9,736 nucleotides of DNA from Kiritimatiellia bacterium (GTDB lineage: Bacteria; Verrucomicrobiota; Kiritimatiellia; RFP12; UBA1067): positions 1 to 9,736 of the forward strand of contig JAEDMN010000121.1 in NCBI GenBank assembly GCA_016302985.1. Reading direction: 5' to 3'. The notes beneath the pieces were generated by a model. The model made no database searches. It had not been told where the DNA came from and saw only the letters and a list, made by a program, of their open reading frames with translations. Positions 1-5,828 of the stretch are shown in pieces (the first letter of the stretch is position 1; every line of letters begins with the position of its first letter). The position numbers and the translations under genes are program-made.

Positions 1-75
1 TTCTGCTGGGCGATGGGCGGCGAGAACCAGGTCTTCGACGACATGGACGGCATCGCGATCGAGGACCTGCGGTAG
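1..75 (+). CDS. kduI: 5-keto-4-deoxyuronate isomerase, C-terminal end only
   Basis: Only the last 24 codons and the TAG stop are in the window; the rest lies to the left. The visible peptide contains WAMGGENQ, then FDDMD, and ends in DLR. I recognise this as the conserved C-terminal tail of KduI (4-deoxy-L-threo-5-hexosulose-uronate ketol-isomerase). The enzyme is cytoplasmic and isomerises the unsaturated-uronate product of pectin, alginate or glycosaminoglycan lyases into the substrate of KduD. The very next gene is kduD, 53 bases downstream, which is the classical partner and strongly supports the call. The metal-binding cupin residues lie outside the window, so integrity of the active site cannot be judged. 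Confidence 0.85.
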   Translation, partial: FCWAMGGENQVFDDMDGIAIEDLR

Positions 76-115
76 GCGTTGGACACCGTGGATTTGGAAA
101 CTGCAATTTGAAACC

Positions 116-120
116 GGAGG
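116..120 (+). promoter_or_regulatory. Shine-Dalgarno site fixing the kduD start
   Basis: GGAGG lies eight bases before the ATG at 129. The in-frame upstream TTG at 108 would overlap this site and has no ribosome binding site of its own. A nearer ATG at 121 is out of frame and reaches a stop after three codons. The start at 129 is therefore preferred. Confidence 0.75.
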
Positions 121-128
121 ATGGAAAG

Positions 129-893
129 ATGATCCTGGAACAGTTCAAGCTGGACGGCAAGGTCGCGATCGTCACGGGCGCTGCGCGCGGCATCGGCCAG
201 GCGTACGCCCTCGGCCTCGCGGAGGCGGGCGCCGACATCGCGGTGGTCGACGTGATCGACATGAAGGAGACGGCGGAGAAGGTCGAGGCCCTTGGCCGCA
301 GGGTGGTCTGCATCAAGGCCGACCTCTCCAAGGGCGAGAAGGAGAGCCCGAAGATCGTCGCGAAGGTCGTGAAGGCCCTCGGCTCGGTCGACATCCTCGT
401 GAACAACGCCGGCATCATCCGCCGCGAGCCGTTCACCGAGCACAGTGCGAAGAACTGGAACGACGTGATCGCGATCAACCTCTCCACGCCGTTCTTCCTC
501 TCCCAGGCCGCGGCGCGCCAGATGATCGCCCAGGGCCGGGGCGGCAAGATCATCAACATCGGCTCGATGCTCAGCTTCCAGGGCGGCATCCTCATTCCGG
601 GCTACGCGGCCGCGAAGGGCGGCATCAAGTCGCTGACGATGCTCATGGCCAACGAGCTCAGCAAGCACGGCATCTGCGTCAACGCGATCGCCCCGGGCTA
701 CATCGCCACGGAGAACACGCGCCCGATCCGCGAGGACAAGAAGCGCAACAAGGCGATCCTCGACCGCATTCCTGCGGGCCGGTGGGGCACCCCCGACGAC
801 CTCAAGGGGCTCTGCGTGTTCCTCGCGGCGCCGGCGAGCGACTACGTGACCGGTTTCATGTACGCCTGTGACGGCGGTTGGCTGGCCCGATAA
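129..893 (+). CDS. kduD: 2-dehydro-3-deoxy-D-gluconate 5-dehydrogenase (KduD), SDR family
   Basis: This is a cytoplasmic short-chain dehydrogenase of 254 residues, essentially the length of E. coli KduD (253). KduD reduces the 2,5-diketo-3-deoxygluconate made by KduI to 2-keto-3-deoxygluconate, which then enters the KDG kinase/aldolase route. Visible SDR landmarks are the nucleotide-binding TGAARGIG (residues 16-23), NNAG (92-95), and the catalytic Ser146, Tyr159 and Lys163. KduD-typical stretches include IIRRE after NNAG, GGKIINIGSMLSFQGG, NAIAPGYIAT, ILDRIPAGRWG and the C-terminal DGGWLAR. The start at 129 gives MILEQFKLDGK, matching the family N-terminus; a TTG at 108 would add seven unsupported residues. 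kduI is directly upstream and the permease gene begins four bases after the stop, so co-transcription is likely. All catalytic residues are present. Confidence 0.93.
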   Translation: MILEQFKLDGKVAIVTGAARGIGQAYALGLAEAGADIAVVDVIDMKETAEKVEALGRRVVCIKADLSKGEKESPKIVAKVVKALGSVDILVNNAGIIRREPFTEHSAKNWNDVIAINLSTPFFLSQAAARQMIAQGRGGKIINIGSMLSFQGGILIPGYAAAKGGIKSLTMLMANELSKHGICVNAIAPGYIATENTRPIREDKKRNKAILDRIPAGRWGTPDDLKGLCVFLAAPASDYVTGFMYACDGGWLAR

Positions 894-897
894 CTAG

Positions 898-1995
898 ATG
901 AAGATTCTCACCCGATACGTTCTCCTGGAGTTCTGCATACCCCTGGGCTACTGCCTCACGGGGTTCCTGTCCATCTACCTGCTGTTCGAGCTTTTCGGCT
1001 CGTTCGGCAGGCTGGCGGCGGCGAAACCGGGCCTGTGGAACGCGCTGACCTACCTGGCCGGGTACCTGGCGCCCTACTTCATGTGGATGGCGCCGGCATG
1101 CCTGATGCTGGCGACGCTCTACACGATGTGGAGCTTCTGCCGGCATTCCGAACTCATCGCGATGCGTGCGAGCGGCATCGGTTTCTTCACGATCGTGAAG
1201 CCGCTGCTGGCCGTGTCCGTGCTGATGGCATGTTTCGTCGGCTGGGTGAACGAGTACTACGTGCCGCGCTACGGGCAGTGGGCGAAGCAGTTCAAGGCGG
1301 CACGCTTCACGTTCGAGGAGATGGAGAAGACGGACGACGTGGTGTACCACAACGCCACGGCGAACCGCACCTGGCGCATCGGGCTGATGATGAAAGAGGA
1401 CGCGTCCGTGCTCGAGGACGTGTCGATTTCCGTCAACTATCCGCACGGCGGGCGCGAGCGCACGATCAAGGCGGCCCGCGCGGAGTGCCTCGACGGCATC
1501 TGGTACCTCATGAACGTCGATGTCGCCTATTTCGACGAGCATGGCGAGGAGCGCGCGTCGCCCGTGCCCGAGCTCGACAAGCTGACACTGCGCGCCTTCC
1601 CCGAGCTGGACGAGCGTCCAGCCGACTTCCTGCTGCAGAACCGCGATTGGGCGTTCTGCTCCGTGGCGGACCGTCTGCGCTTCCTCGCCACGCATCCACA
1701 GCTGGATTCCGAAACGCGGCGCGGCTATGTCTACGACATCTGGGCGCAACTCGTCGCGCCGCTCGCCTGCATCGTCATCACGCTCTTCGCAATTCCGGCG
1801 GGCATCGCCACGGGCCGGCAGAGCGTCTTCAAGGGCATCGTCGGCGCCCTGTGCATGTTCTTCGCGTTCTACGGGCTTACCATCCTCTGCATGGTCTGCG
1901 CGAAACAGGGGTGGATCCCCGCGGCCCCGGCGGCGCTCGCGCCTGACATCCTGTTCTTCGCGATCGGCTGCCACCTGTTCCGGAGACAGCGCTGA
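898..1995 (+). CDS. LptF/LptG (YjgP/YjgQ) family lipopolysaccharide export permease
   Basis: A 365-residue inner-membrane protein with the layout of LptF/LptG, the permease halves of the Lpt ABC transporter that extracts LPS from the inner membrane with LptB. Three N-terminal membrane segments (about 8-34, 48-80, 97-118) are followed by a soluble, presumably periplasmic jelly-roll region (about 120-275) and three C-terminal segments (about 284-303, 311-333, 345-362). Between segments 2 and 3 sits HSELIAMRASGIG (83-95), the cytoplasmic coupling-helix motif of the family, with Glu85 at the position expected to contact LptB. It starts four bases after kduD with no clear ribosome binding site, suggesting translational coupling. 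Its TGA overlaps the next gene's ATG. LptF and LptG are usually paired, but no second copy is in the window. Family is secure; assignment to LptF or LptG is not. Confidence 0.85.
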   Translation: MKILTRYVLLEFCIPLGYCLTGFLSIYLLFELFGSFGRLAAAKPGLWNALTYLAGYLAPYFMWMAPACLMLATLYTMWSFCRHSELIAMRASGIGFFTIVKPLLAVSVLMACFVGWVNEYYVPRYGQWAKQFKAARFTFEEMEKTDDVVYHNATANRTWRIGLMMKEDASVLEDVSISVNYPHGGRERTIKAARAECLDGIWYLMNVDVAYFDEHGEERASPVPELDKLTLRAFPELDERPADFLLQNRDWAFCSVADRLRFLATHPQLDSETRRGYVYDIWAQLVAPLACIVITLFAIPAGIATGRQSVFKGIVGALCMFFAFYGLTILCMVCAKQGWIPAAPAALAPDILFFAIGCHLFRRQR

Positions 1996-3641
1996 TGACC
2001 ATCCGGGACTACTTCGACAGGGCCGTGTCCGAGACGCCGGACGCGGTCTTCCAGCGCTATCACGACGGGGACCGCTGGTGCGGGCGGACCTATGCCGAGG
2101 CTTTCGACCGCACGCTCCGCGCGCTGGCCGTGCTGCAGGGGGTCCTGCCTCCTGCAGCCGCGGGGGAGGCGCCCGCGCGTGTCTGCATCATGATGGAGAA
2201 CGACCCGGACTGGCAGCTGCTCTATCTCGCGGCCGCGGGGACCGGGCTCGTGGTCGTCCCCGCAGACCCCAAGCTGCGCGCCACGGAGATCGCGCACGTC
2301 CTGGGCGATTCCGGCGCGACCTGCATCTTCGCGGGCGGCCGCCAGCGCGCCGTGCTCGAGAAGGCCGTTGCGGAACTCTCTCGTCCGCCCGTGCAGGTCT
2401 TCGACCTCGAGCTGCGCATCGCGTCCGTCACGCCGACGGCCCTCGCCGCCGCCCGGGCGCGCTGGGAGGCCGTGCGTCCCGCGGAGGATTCGCTCGCCTC
2501 GCTGATCTACACGAGCGGCACGACCGGACGCCCCAAGGGCGCGATGCTGACGCACGGCAACTTCGTCGCGAACACGGAGCAGACCGTCGCGCGCGTGCCG
2601 TTCGAGGCATCGGACAACTTCCTGAACGTGCTGCCGCTCTTCCACGCGTTCTCCTTCATGGGGAACTTCCTGATCCCGATGCGGATGGGCGCGACGACCT
2701 CCTTTGTCCGCAGCCTGCGCACGGTGGCCGAGGACATGCTGGAGCTGCGCCCGTCCGTCCTGCTGGCGGTCCCGCTTCTCGCGGAAAAGCTCCACCAGCG
2801 CATTGAGTCGGGACTCAGGAAGTCCCTCGTCGCGTCCGGCATGATGAAGTTCGCGCTCTCGCGCCGCTTCGTCTCCCGCCGCATTCTCGAACGCTTCGGC
2901 GGCCGCATGCGCCTGATCGGCATCGGCGGCGCCCCCACGTCGCACGAGACGCTGCGCCTCTTCCAGTCCCTTGGCATCACCATTCTGGAAGGCTACGGCA
3001 TCACCGAGTGCGCGCCCGGCGTGGCCTATCCGTCGCCGCGGGACTACCGGATCGGGACTGTGGGGCCCGTCCTGCCCGGCATCGAGTACCGGGTCGTCGG
3101 GGCGGACGAGACCGGGGCCGGCGAACTGCTCGTGAAGGGCCCCAACGTCGCCCGCGGCTACTGGAACAGCCCGGAGCAGACGGCCCGCGCGTTCGACGCG
3201 GAGGGTTTCTACCATACGGGCGACATCGTTCGCGTGGACAAGTGGGGCAACCTCTCGATCTGCGGCCGCACGAAGGCGCTGATCGTCAACCGCGAGGGGA
3301 AGAACATCTACCCGGAGGAAATCGAACAGGCCCTGGAGCATGCCCCGCTCGTGAAGGACGTGCTCGTGCTGGGGTACCGGGTGGGGCGGGAGGTCGGCGA
3401 ACACGTCGGCTGCCTGCTGGTGCCGGACGAGGAAGCCGTGCTGGCCCATCTGAAGGGCCGGATCCTCACCCGCGACGAGATTGCGAAGTTCATCCGCGAG
3501 TACGCGCTGGGCGTCTGCCGGGCCAGCGTCGCGGACTACAAGATCCCCCGCAAGTTCCAGGTTTCGTTCGAACCCCTGGAGCGGACGTCGTCCCTGAAGG
3601 TGCGCCGCGTCGCCTACGCGGGCATGCTGGACGAAGCCTGA
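1995..3641 (+). CDS. AMP-forming acyl-CoA / acyl-ACP synthetase
   Basis: A 548-residue member of the ANL adenylating superfamily, which activates a carboxylate, usually a fatty acid, with ATP and transfers it to CoA or a carrier protein. Landmarks are the ATP-binding loop YTSGTTGRPKG (172-182), the A5 motif GYGITE (333-338), YHTGD (406-410) with the ribose-binding aspartate, the hinge region CGRTKALIVNREGKNIYPEE just after it, and a C-terminal catalytic lysine in SSLKVRR (Lys535). All core catalytic residues appear intact. Sequence style resembles long-chain fatty acyl-CoA ligases and acyl-ACP synthetases (FadD/Aas type), but I cannot fix the chain length or acceptor. The ATG overlaps the permease stop by one base (TGATG), and GGAG at 1982-1985 is a suitable ribosome binding site inside the permease gene. 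Translational coupling suggests a lipid or lipid A related role, which is inference. Confidence 0.85.
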   Translation: MTIRDYFDRAVSETPDAVFQRYHDGDRWCGRTYAEAFDRTLRALAVLQGVLPPAAAGEAPARVCIMMENDPDWQLLYLAAAGTGLVVVPADPKLRATEIAHVLGDSGATCIFAGGRQRAVLEKAVAELSRPPVQVFDLELRIASVTPTALAAARARWEAVRPAEDSLASLIYTSGTTGRPKGAMLTHGNFVANTEQTVARVPFEASDNFLNVLPLFHAFSFMGNFLIPMRMGATTSFVRSLRTVAEDMLELRPSVLLAVPLLAEKLHQRIESGLRKSLVASGMMKFALSRRFVSRRILERFGGRMRLIGIGGAPTSHETLRLFQSLGITILEGYGITECAPGVAYPSPRDYRIGTVGPVLPGIEYRVVGADETGAGELLVKGPNVARGYWNSPEQTARAFDAEGFYHTGDIVRVDKWGNLSICGRTKALIVNREGKNIYPEEIEQALEHAPLVKDVLVLGYRVGREVGEHVGCLLVPDEEAVLAHLKGRILTRDEIAKFIREYALGVCRASVADYKIPRKFQVSFEPLERTSSLKVRRVAYAGMLDEA

Positions 3642-3656
3642 GCATTGTGATACAAT
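3628..3656 (+). promoter_or_regulatory. Candidate promoter for ispD and downstream genes
   Basis: TGGACG (3628-3633, four of six matches to the -35 consensus), a 17-base spacer, then TACAAT (3651-3656) preceded by TG-A, giving an extended -10 form. It spans the end of the ligase gene and the first bases after its stop. Transcription would start near 3663, leaving a leader of about 54 bases before ispD. A 13-base near-palindrome (ATTGT-GAT-ACAAT, 3644-3656) overlaps the -10 and could be an operator. Prediction from sequence only. Confidence 0.5.
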
Positions 3657-3700
3657 TCCCGAAAAGCACCCGCATCCGTAAGGTCCATTTTACAAGCAGG

Positions 3701-3708
3701 AAGGAGGT
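3701..3708 (+). promoter_or_regulatory. Consensus Shine-Dalgarno site of ispD
   Basis: AAGGAGGT is a complete match to the anti-Shine-Dalgarno core, eight bases before the ATG at 3717. It shows that the organism uses canonical ribosome binding sites, which matters because the starts at 8218 and 9728 have none. Confidence 0.8.
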
Positions 3709-3716
3709 CTGAAAGC

Positions 3717-4397
3717 ATGGTCGCTGCGATTATCGTCGCCGCAGGAAAGAGCGAACGCATGGGAGCCGGCACCGACAAGACCTTCCTGAACCTGGGGCCG
3801 AAGCCCGTCGTGGCCTGGAGCCTCCTGGCTTTCGAACATTGCGCCGACATCGACCAGATCGTCCTCGTGGTCCGCAAGGAGCAGGTCGTGGCGGCCAAGG
3901 CCGTCGCGCGCATGTTCGGCATCTCCAAGGTCGTCGCGGTGGTGCCCGGTGGTTCCCGTCGGCAGGACTCCGTGGCGAACGGACTGAACGCGCTGGACGC
4001 CGACACGCGCCTGGTCGTGGTTCATGACGGCGCGCGGCCCTGCGTGACGCCCGAGACGATTTCCGGGACCGTGAAGCTCGCCCGCCGCAGCGGCGCGGCC
4101 GTGGTCGGTTCCCGCATCTGGGACAGCGTCAAGCTGGTCGAGAAGGGAACGGCCGTGACGCGCACCGAGGACCGGTCGAAGCTGTGGGCGGTCCAGACGC
4201 CCCAGGCTTTTGACGTCCGCCTGCTCAGGCGGGCCTACGCGGCGGTGGACGAACGGAAGCTCGACGTCACGGACGACGCGTCCGCGGTCGAGCTGCTGGG
4301 CGAGACGGTGAAGATTTACGAGACCGAGAAACCGAACTTCAAGATCACCACGGTGGAAGATCTTCAGGTGGCGGCGGCGGTTGTTTTGAAGAGGTAG
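3717..4397 (+). CDS. ispD: 2-C-methyl-D-erythritol 4-phosphate cytidylyltransferase (IspD)
   Basis: Encodes 226 residues, the usual IspD length. IspD joins CTP and methylerythritol 4-phosphate to give CDP-methylerythritol in the cytoplasmic MEP pathway of isoprenoid synthesis, which feeds undecaprenyl carrier and quinone production. Diagnostic motifs are AAGKSERMG (8-16) with Lys21 further along the CTP loop, GGSRRQDSV (from 78), HDGARP (103-108), TPQAF (161-165), TDDAS (185-189) and NFKITT with Lys209. All known substrate-binding positions look intact. A perfect Shine-Dalgarno site fixes the start. The gene has its own candidate promoter upstream and lies ten bases before a phosphoesterase gene. 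ispF, often adjacent or fused to ispD, is not in the window. Confidence 0.95.
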   Translation: MVAAIIVAAGKSERMGAGTDKTFLNLGPKPVVAWSLLAFEHCADIDQIVLVVRKEQVVAAKAVARMFGISKVVAVVPGGSRRQDSVANGLNALDADTRLVVVHDGARPCVTPETISGTVKLARRSGAAVVGSRIWDSVKLVEKGTAVTRTEDRSKLWAVQTPQAFDVRLLRRAYAAVDERKLDVTDDASAVELLGETVKIYETEKPNFKITTVEDLQVAAAVVLKR

Positions 4398-4407
4398 TCC
4401 AGACCCC

Positions 4408-5145
4408 ATGGGAAGAGTCTACGCGATATTGGGCGACATCCACGCGAACATCGACGCCCTGAACGTCGTGCTCGAGGATGCGCGCGCGCAGGGCGTGACG
4501 CACTTCGTGTGCGTGGGCGACGTCGTTGGCTATAATTCGGCTCCTGCCGAGTGCATCCGCATTGTCCGCGACGAGCTCAGGTGCCCCTGCGTCAGGGGCA
4601 ACCACGACCACTATGTGTCGTACCTCGACACGAACCTGTCCGATTTCCATCCCAGCGCCGCTCAGGTCGTGGAGTGGACGCGCAGCCAGCTTTCCGACGA
4701 GGACATCCAGTGGCTGCACGACCTGCCCCTGCAGAAGCCGGTGATGGGCTTCATGCTCGTGCACGCGACCCTCGACAAGCCCAACCACTGGGGCTACGTC
4801 TTCGAGAACAGCCAGGCCGAGGCGAATTTCAGCTACCAGTACACGCAGCTCTGCTTCCACGGCCACACGCATGTGCCGATCATCTATTCGAACGAGCCCG
4901 GCGGCGTGGTCCACTACGAGGCGCGTGATTTCACGCTTGAGCTGGGGCAGCGGCTGTTCATCAACGTGGGCTCGGTCGGCCAGCCCCGCGACGGGGACCC
5001 CCGCGCCTCCTACGTCGTCTACGACATGGCCAACCGCCATGTCCGTTTCCGTCGGCTCGCCTACGACGTGGAGGCCGCCATGGCGCGCAACCGCGCGGCG
5101 GGTCTCCCCGAAAAGTGCGCGGCGCGCCTCGCCGAGGGCCGTTGA
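4408..5145 (+). CDS. Calcineurin-like metallophosphoesterase
   Basis: A 245-residue cytoplasmic protein (no signal peptide) with the full dimetal phosphoesterase signature: GDIHAN (9-14), GDVVGYNSAP (37-46), GNHDH (64-68), a histidine in LVHATLD (His119) and GHTHVP (152-157). The order and spacing match the compact YfcE/Metallophos_2 branch, whose members hydrolyse phosphodiesters or nucleotides; the true substrate cannot be read from the sequence. All expected metal ligands are present. The start lies ten bases after ispD; the nearest purine-rich stretch, AAGAGG at 4389-4394, is 13 bases upstream, so the ribosome binding site is weak and coupling to ispD is likely. The C-terminus has an arginine- and alanine-rich tail. 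Confidence 0.88.
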   Translation: MGRVYAILGDIHANIDALNVVLEDARAQGVTHFVCVGDVVGYNSAPAECIRIVRDELRCPCVRGNHDHYVSYLDTNLSDFHPSAAQVVEWTRSQLSDEDIQWLHDLPLQKPVMGFMLVHATLDKPNHWGYVFENSQAEANFSYQYTQLCFHGHTHVPIIYSNEPGGVVHYEARDFTLELGQRLFINVGSVGQPRDGDPRASYVVYDMANRHVRFRRLAYDVEAAMARNRAAGLPEKCAARLAEGR

Positions 5146-5174
5146 CGCGGTGTGCGGACCGCATCCGCATGAAA

Positions 5175-5180
5175 GGAAGG
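5175..5180 (+). promoter_or_regulatory. Shine-Dalgarno site of the lipoprotein gene
   Basis: GGAAGG lies eight bases before the ATG at 5189. It selects this start, which is directly followed by a lipoprotein signal peptide, over the longer open frame that overlaps the phosphoesterase gene. Confidence 0.7.
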
Positions 5181-5188
5181 AATTGCAC

Positions 5189-5800
5189 ATGAGACAGATG
5201 GCCTGCGTCGTTCTTCTGGCCCTGCTCATGGCCGGCTGCCTTTCCTCCAGCGCGCCCGACGTGAAGGCCTGGTCCATCGGCGCGGTGCCTCCGGACCCGT
5301 CGCGGACGCGGCAGCTGGAGGGGACTGGTCAGCTCTACGGGTCGTCTCGCCTCGGCAGCGTGGTCGTGAACGCGCCTTACGACCGCACGCAGTTCACGGT
5401 CCACAGGGCGGACGGTACGGACGCCGCCGACCACTACAACGTCTTCTCAGCCGCGCCGTCGTCCCTCCTGCGCGCGGCGGCGCAGAGCGGTCTGGGCGCG
5501 GACGGGCGTCTGGGGCACGTCGTCCACCAGTCGAGCGTGCTGACTACCGACGCGCAGGTCGAAATCCAGGTGAAGGAACTTTCGCTCGACTGCCGCGAGC
5601 CCGGCCGCCGCGCCGCCTGCGCGGCGGTGAGCCTCGACGTCATCAAGGTCGGCCGCGGCCCCCGGACGCTGGCCTCGACAGGAGAGGGACGCGCAGCCGT
5701 CGACGCGCAGGACGGCGACTACGGCCGGGCCTTCTCCCAGGCATTCTCGAACGCCCTCGACGCCGCGTTGCTCGATGCGCTCGGACCGCGCAGGAAGTAG
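5189..5800 (+). CDS. ABC-type transport auxiliary lipoprotein (PqiC/YmbA-like)
   Basis: A 203-residue predicted lipoprotein. The N-terminus has a short positively charged start, a hydrophobic stretch (about 5-15) and the lipobox MAGC, so Cys17 should be lipidated and anchor the protein in an outer or inner membrane. The mature part resembles the ABC-transport auxiliary family (PqiC/YmbA, DUF330): a short N-terminal strand, a LGSVVV...APYDRTQF segment, HYNVFSAAPSSLLRAAAQ as the central helix region, a VEIQVKEL strand, and a final DYGRAFSQAFSNALDAALLDAL helix. Such lipoproteins work with MCE-domain (MlaD/PqiB) phospholipid transport systems. No MCE protein, permease or ATPase accompanies it here, so it is either an orphan or served by a remote locus. 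The start has a good ribosome binding site. Family assignment is by remembered pattern, so moderate confidence. Confidence 0.65.
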   Translation: MRQMACVVLLALLMAGCLSSSAPDVKAWSIGAVPPDPSRTRQLEGTGQLYGSSRLGSVVVNAPYDRTQFTVHRADGTDAADHYNVFSAAPSSLLRAAAQSGLGADGRLGHVVHQSSVLTTDAQVEIQVKELSLDCREPGRRAACAAVSLDVIKVGRGPRTLASTGEGRAAVDAQDGDYGRAFSQAFSNALDAALLDALGPRRK

Positions 5801-5812
5801 GGGTGGCGCCCC

Positions 5813-5820
5813 GGGAGGAA
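5813..5820 (+). promoter_or_regulatory. Shine-Dalgarno site of the FGE-like gene
   Basis: GGGAGGAA ends eight bases before the ATG at 5829, which is immediately followed by a signal peptide. This decides against the longer in-frame start at 5775, which would overlap the lipoprotein gene and bury the signal peptide. Confidence 0.75.
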
Positions 5821-5828
5821 AACGCGAG

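Noticed and set aside
108..128. Upstream TTG start for kduD
   Set aside because: It would include the Shine-Dalgarno site in the coding region and add residues absent from the KduD family; ATG at 129 fits spacing and length.
856..3449. Long - strand open frames opposite the permease and ligase genes (372 and 526 codons)
   Set aside because: Same low-complexity Arg/His/Ala-rich composition and no motif; they lie opposite well-supported genes.
3647..3712. Possible small leader peptide starting at GTG before ispD
   Set aside because: No ribosome binding site, its start lies within the predicted -10 region so it would not be transcribed from that promoter, and it has no recognisable attenuator pattern.
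4531..4536. TATAAT inside the phosphoesterase gene, preceded by TTGGC
   Set aside because: It encodes part of the conserved GYNSAP motif, has no -35 at proper distance and no start codon at the leaderless spacing.
5153..5169. Short inverted repeat TGCGG/CCGCA after the phosphoesterase stop
   Set aside because: Only five base pairs with no T-run; expected by chance in GC-rich sequence and too weak for a terminator.
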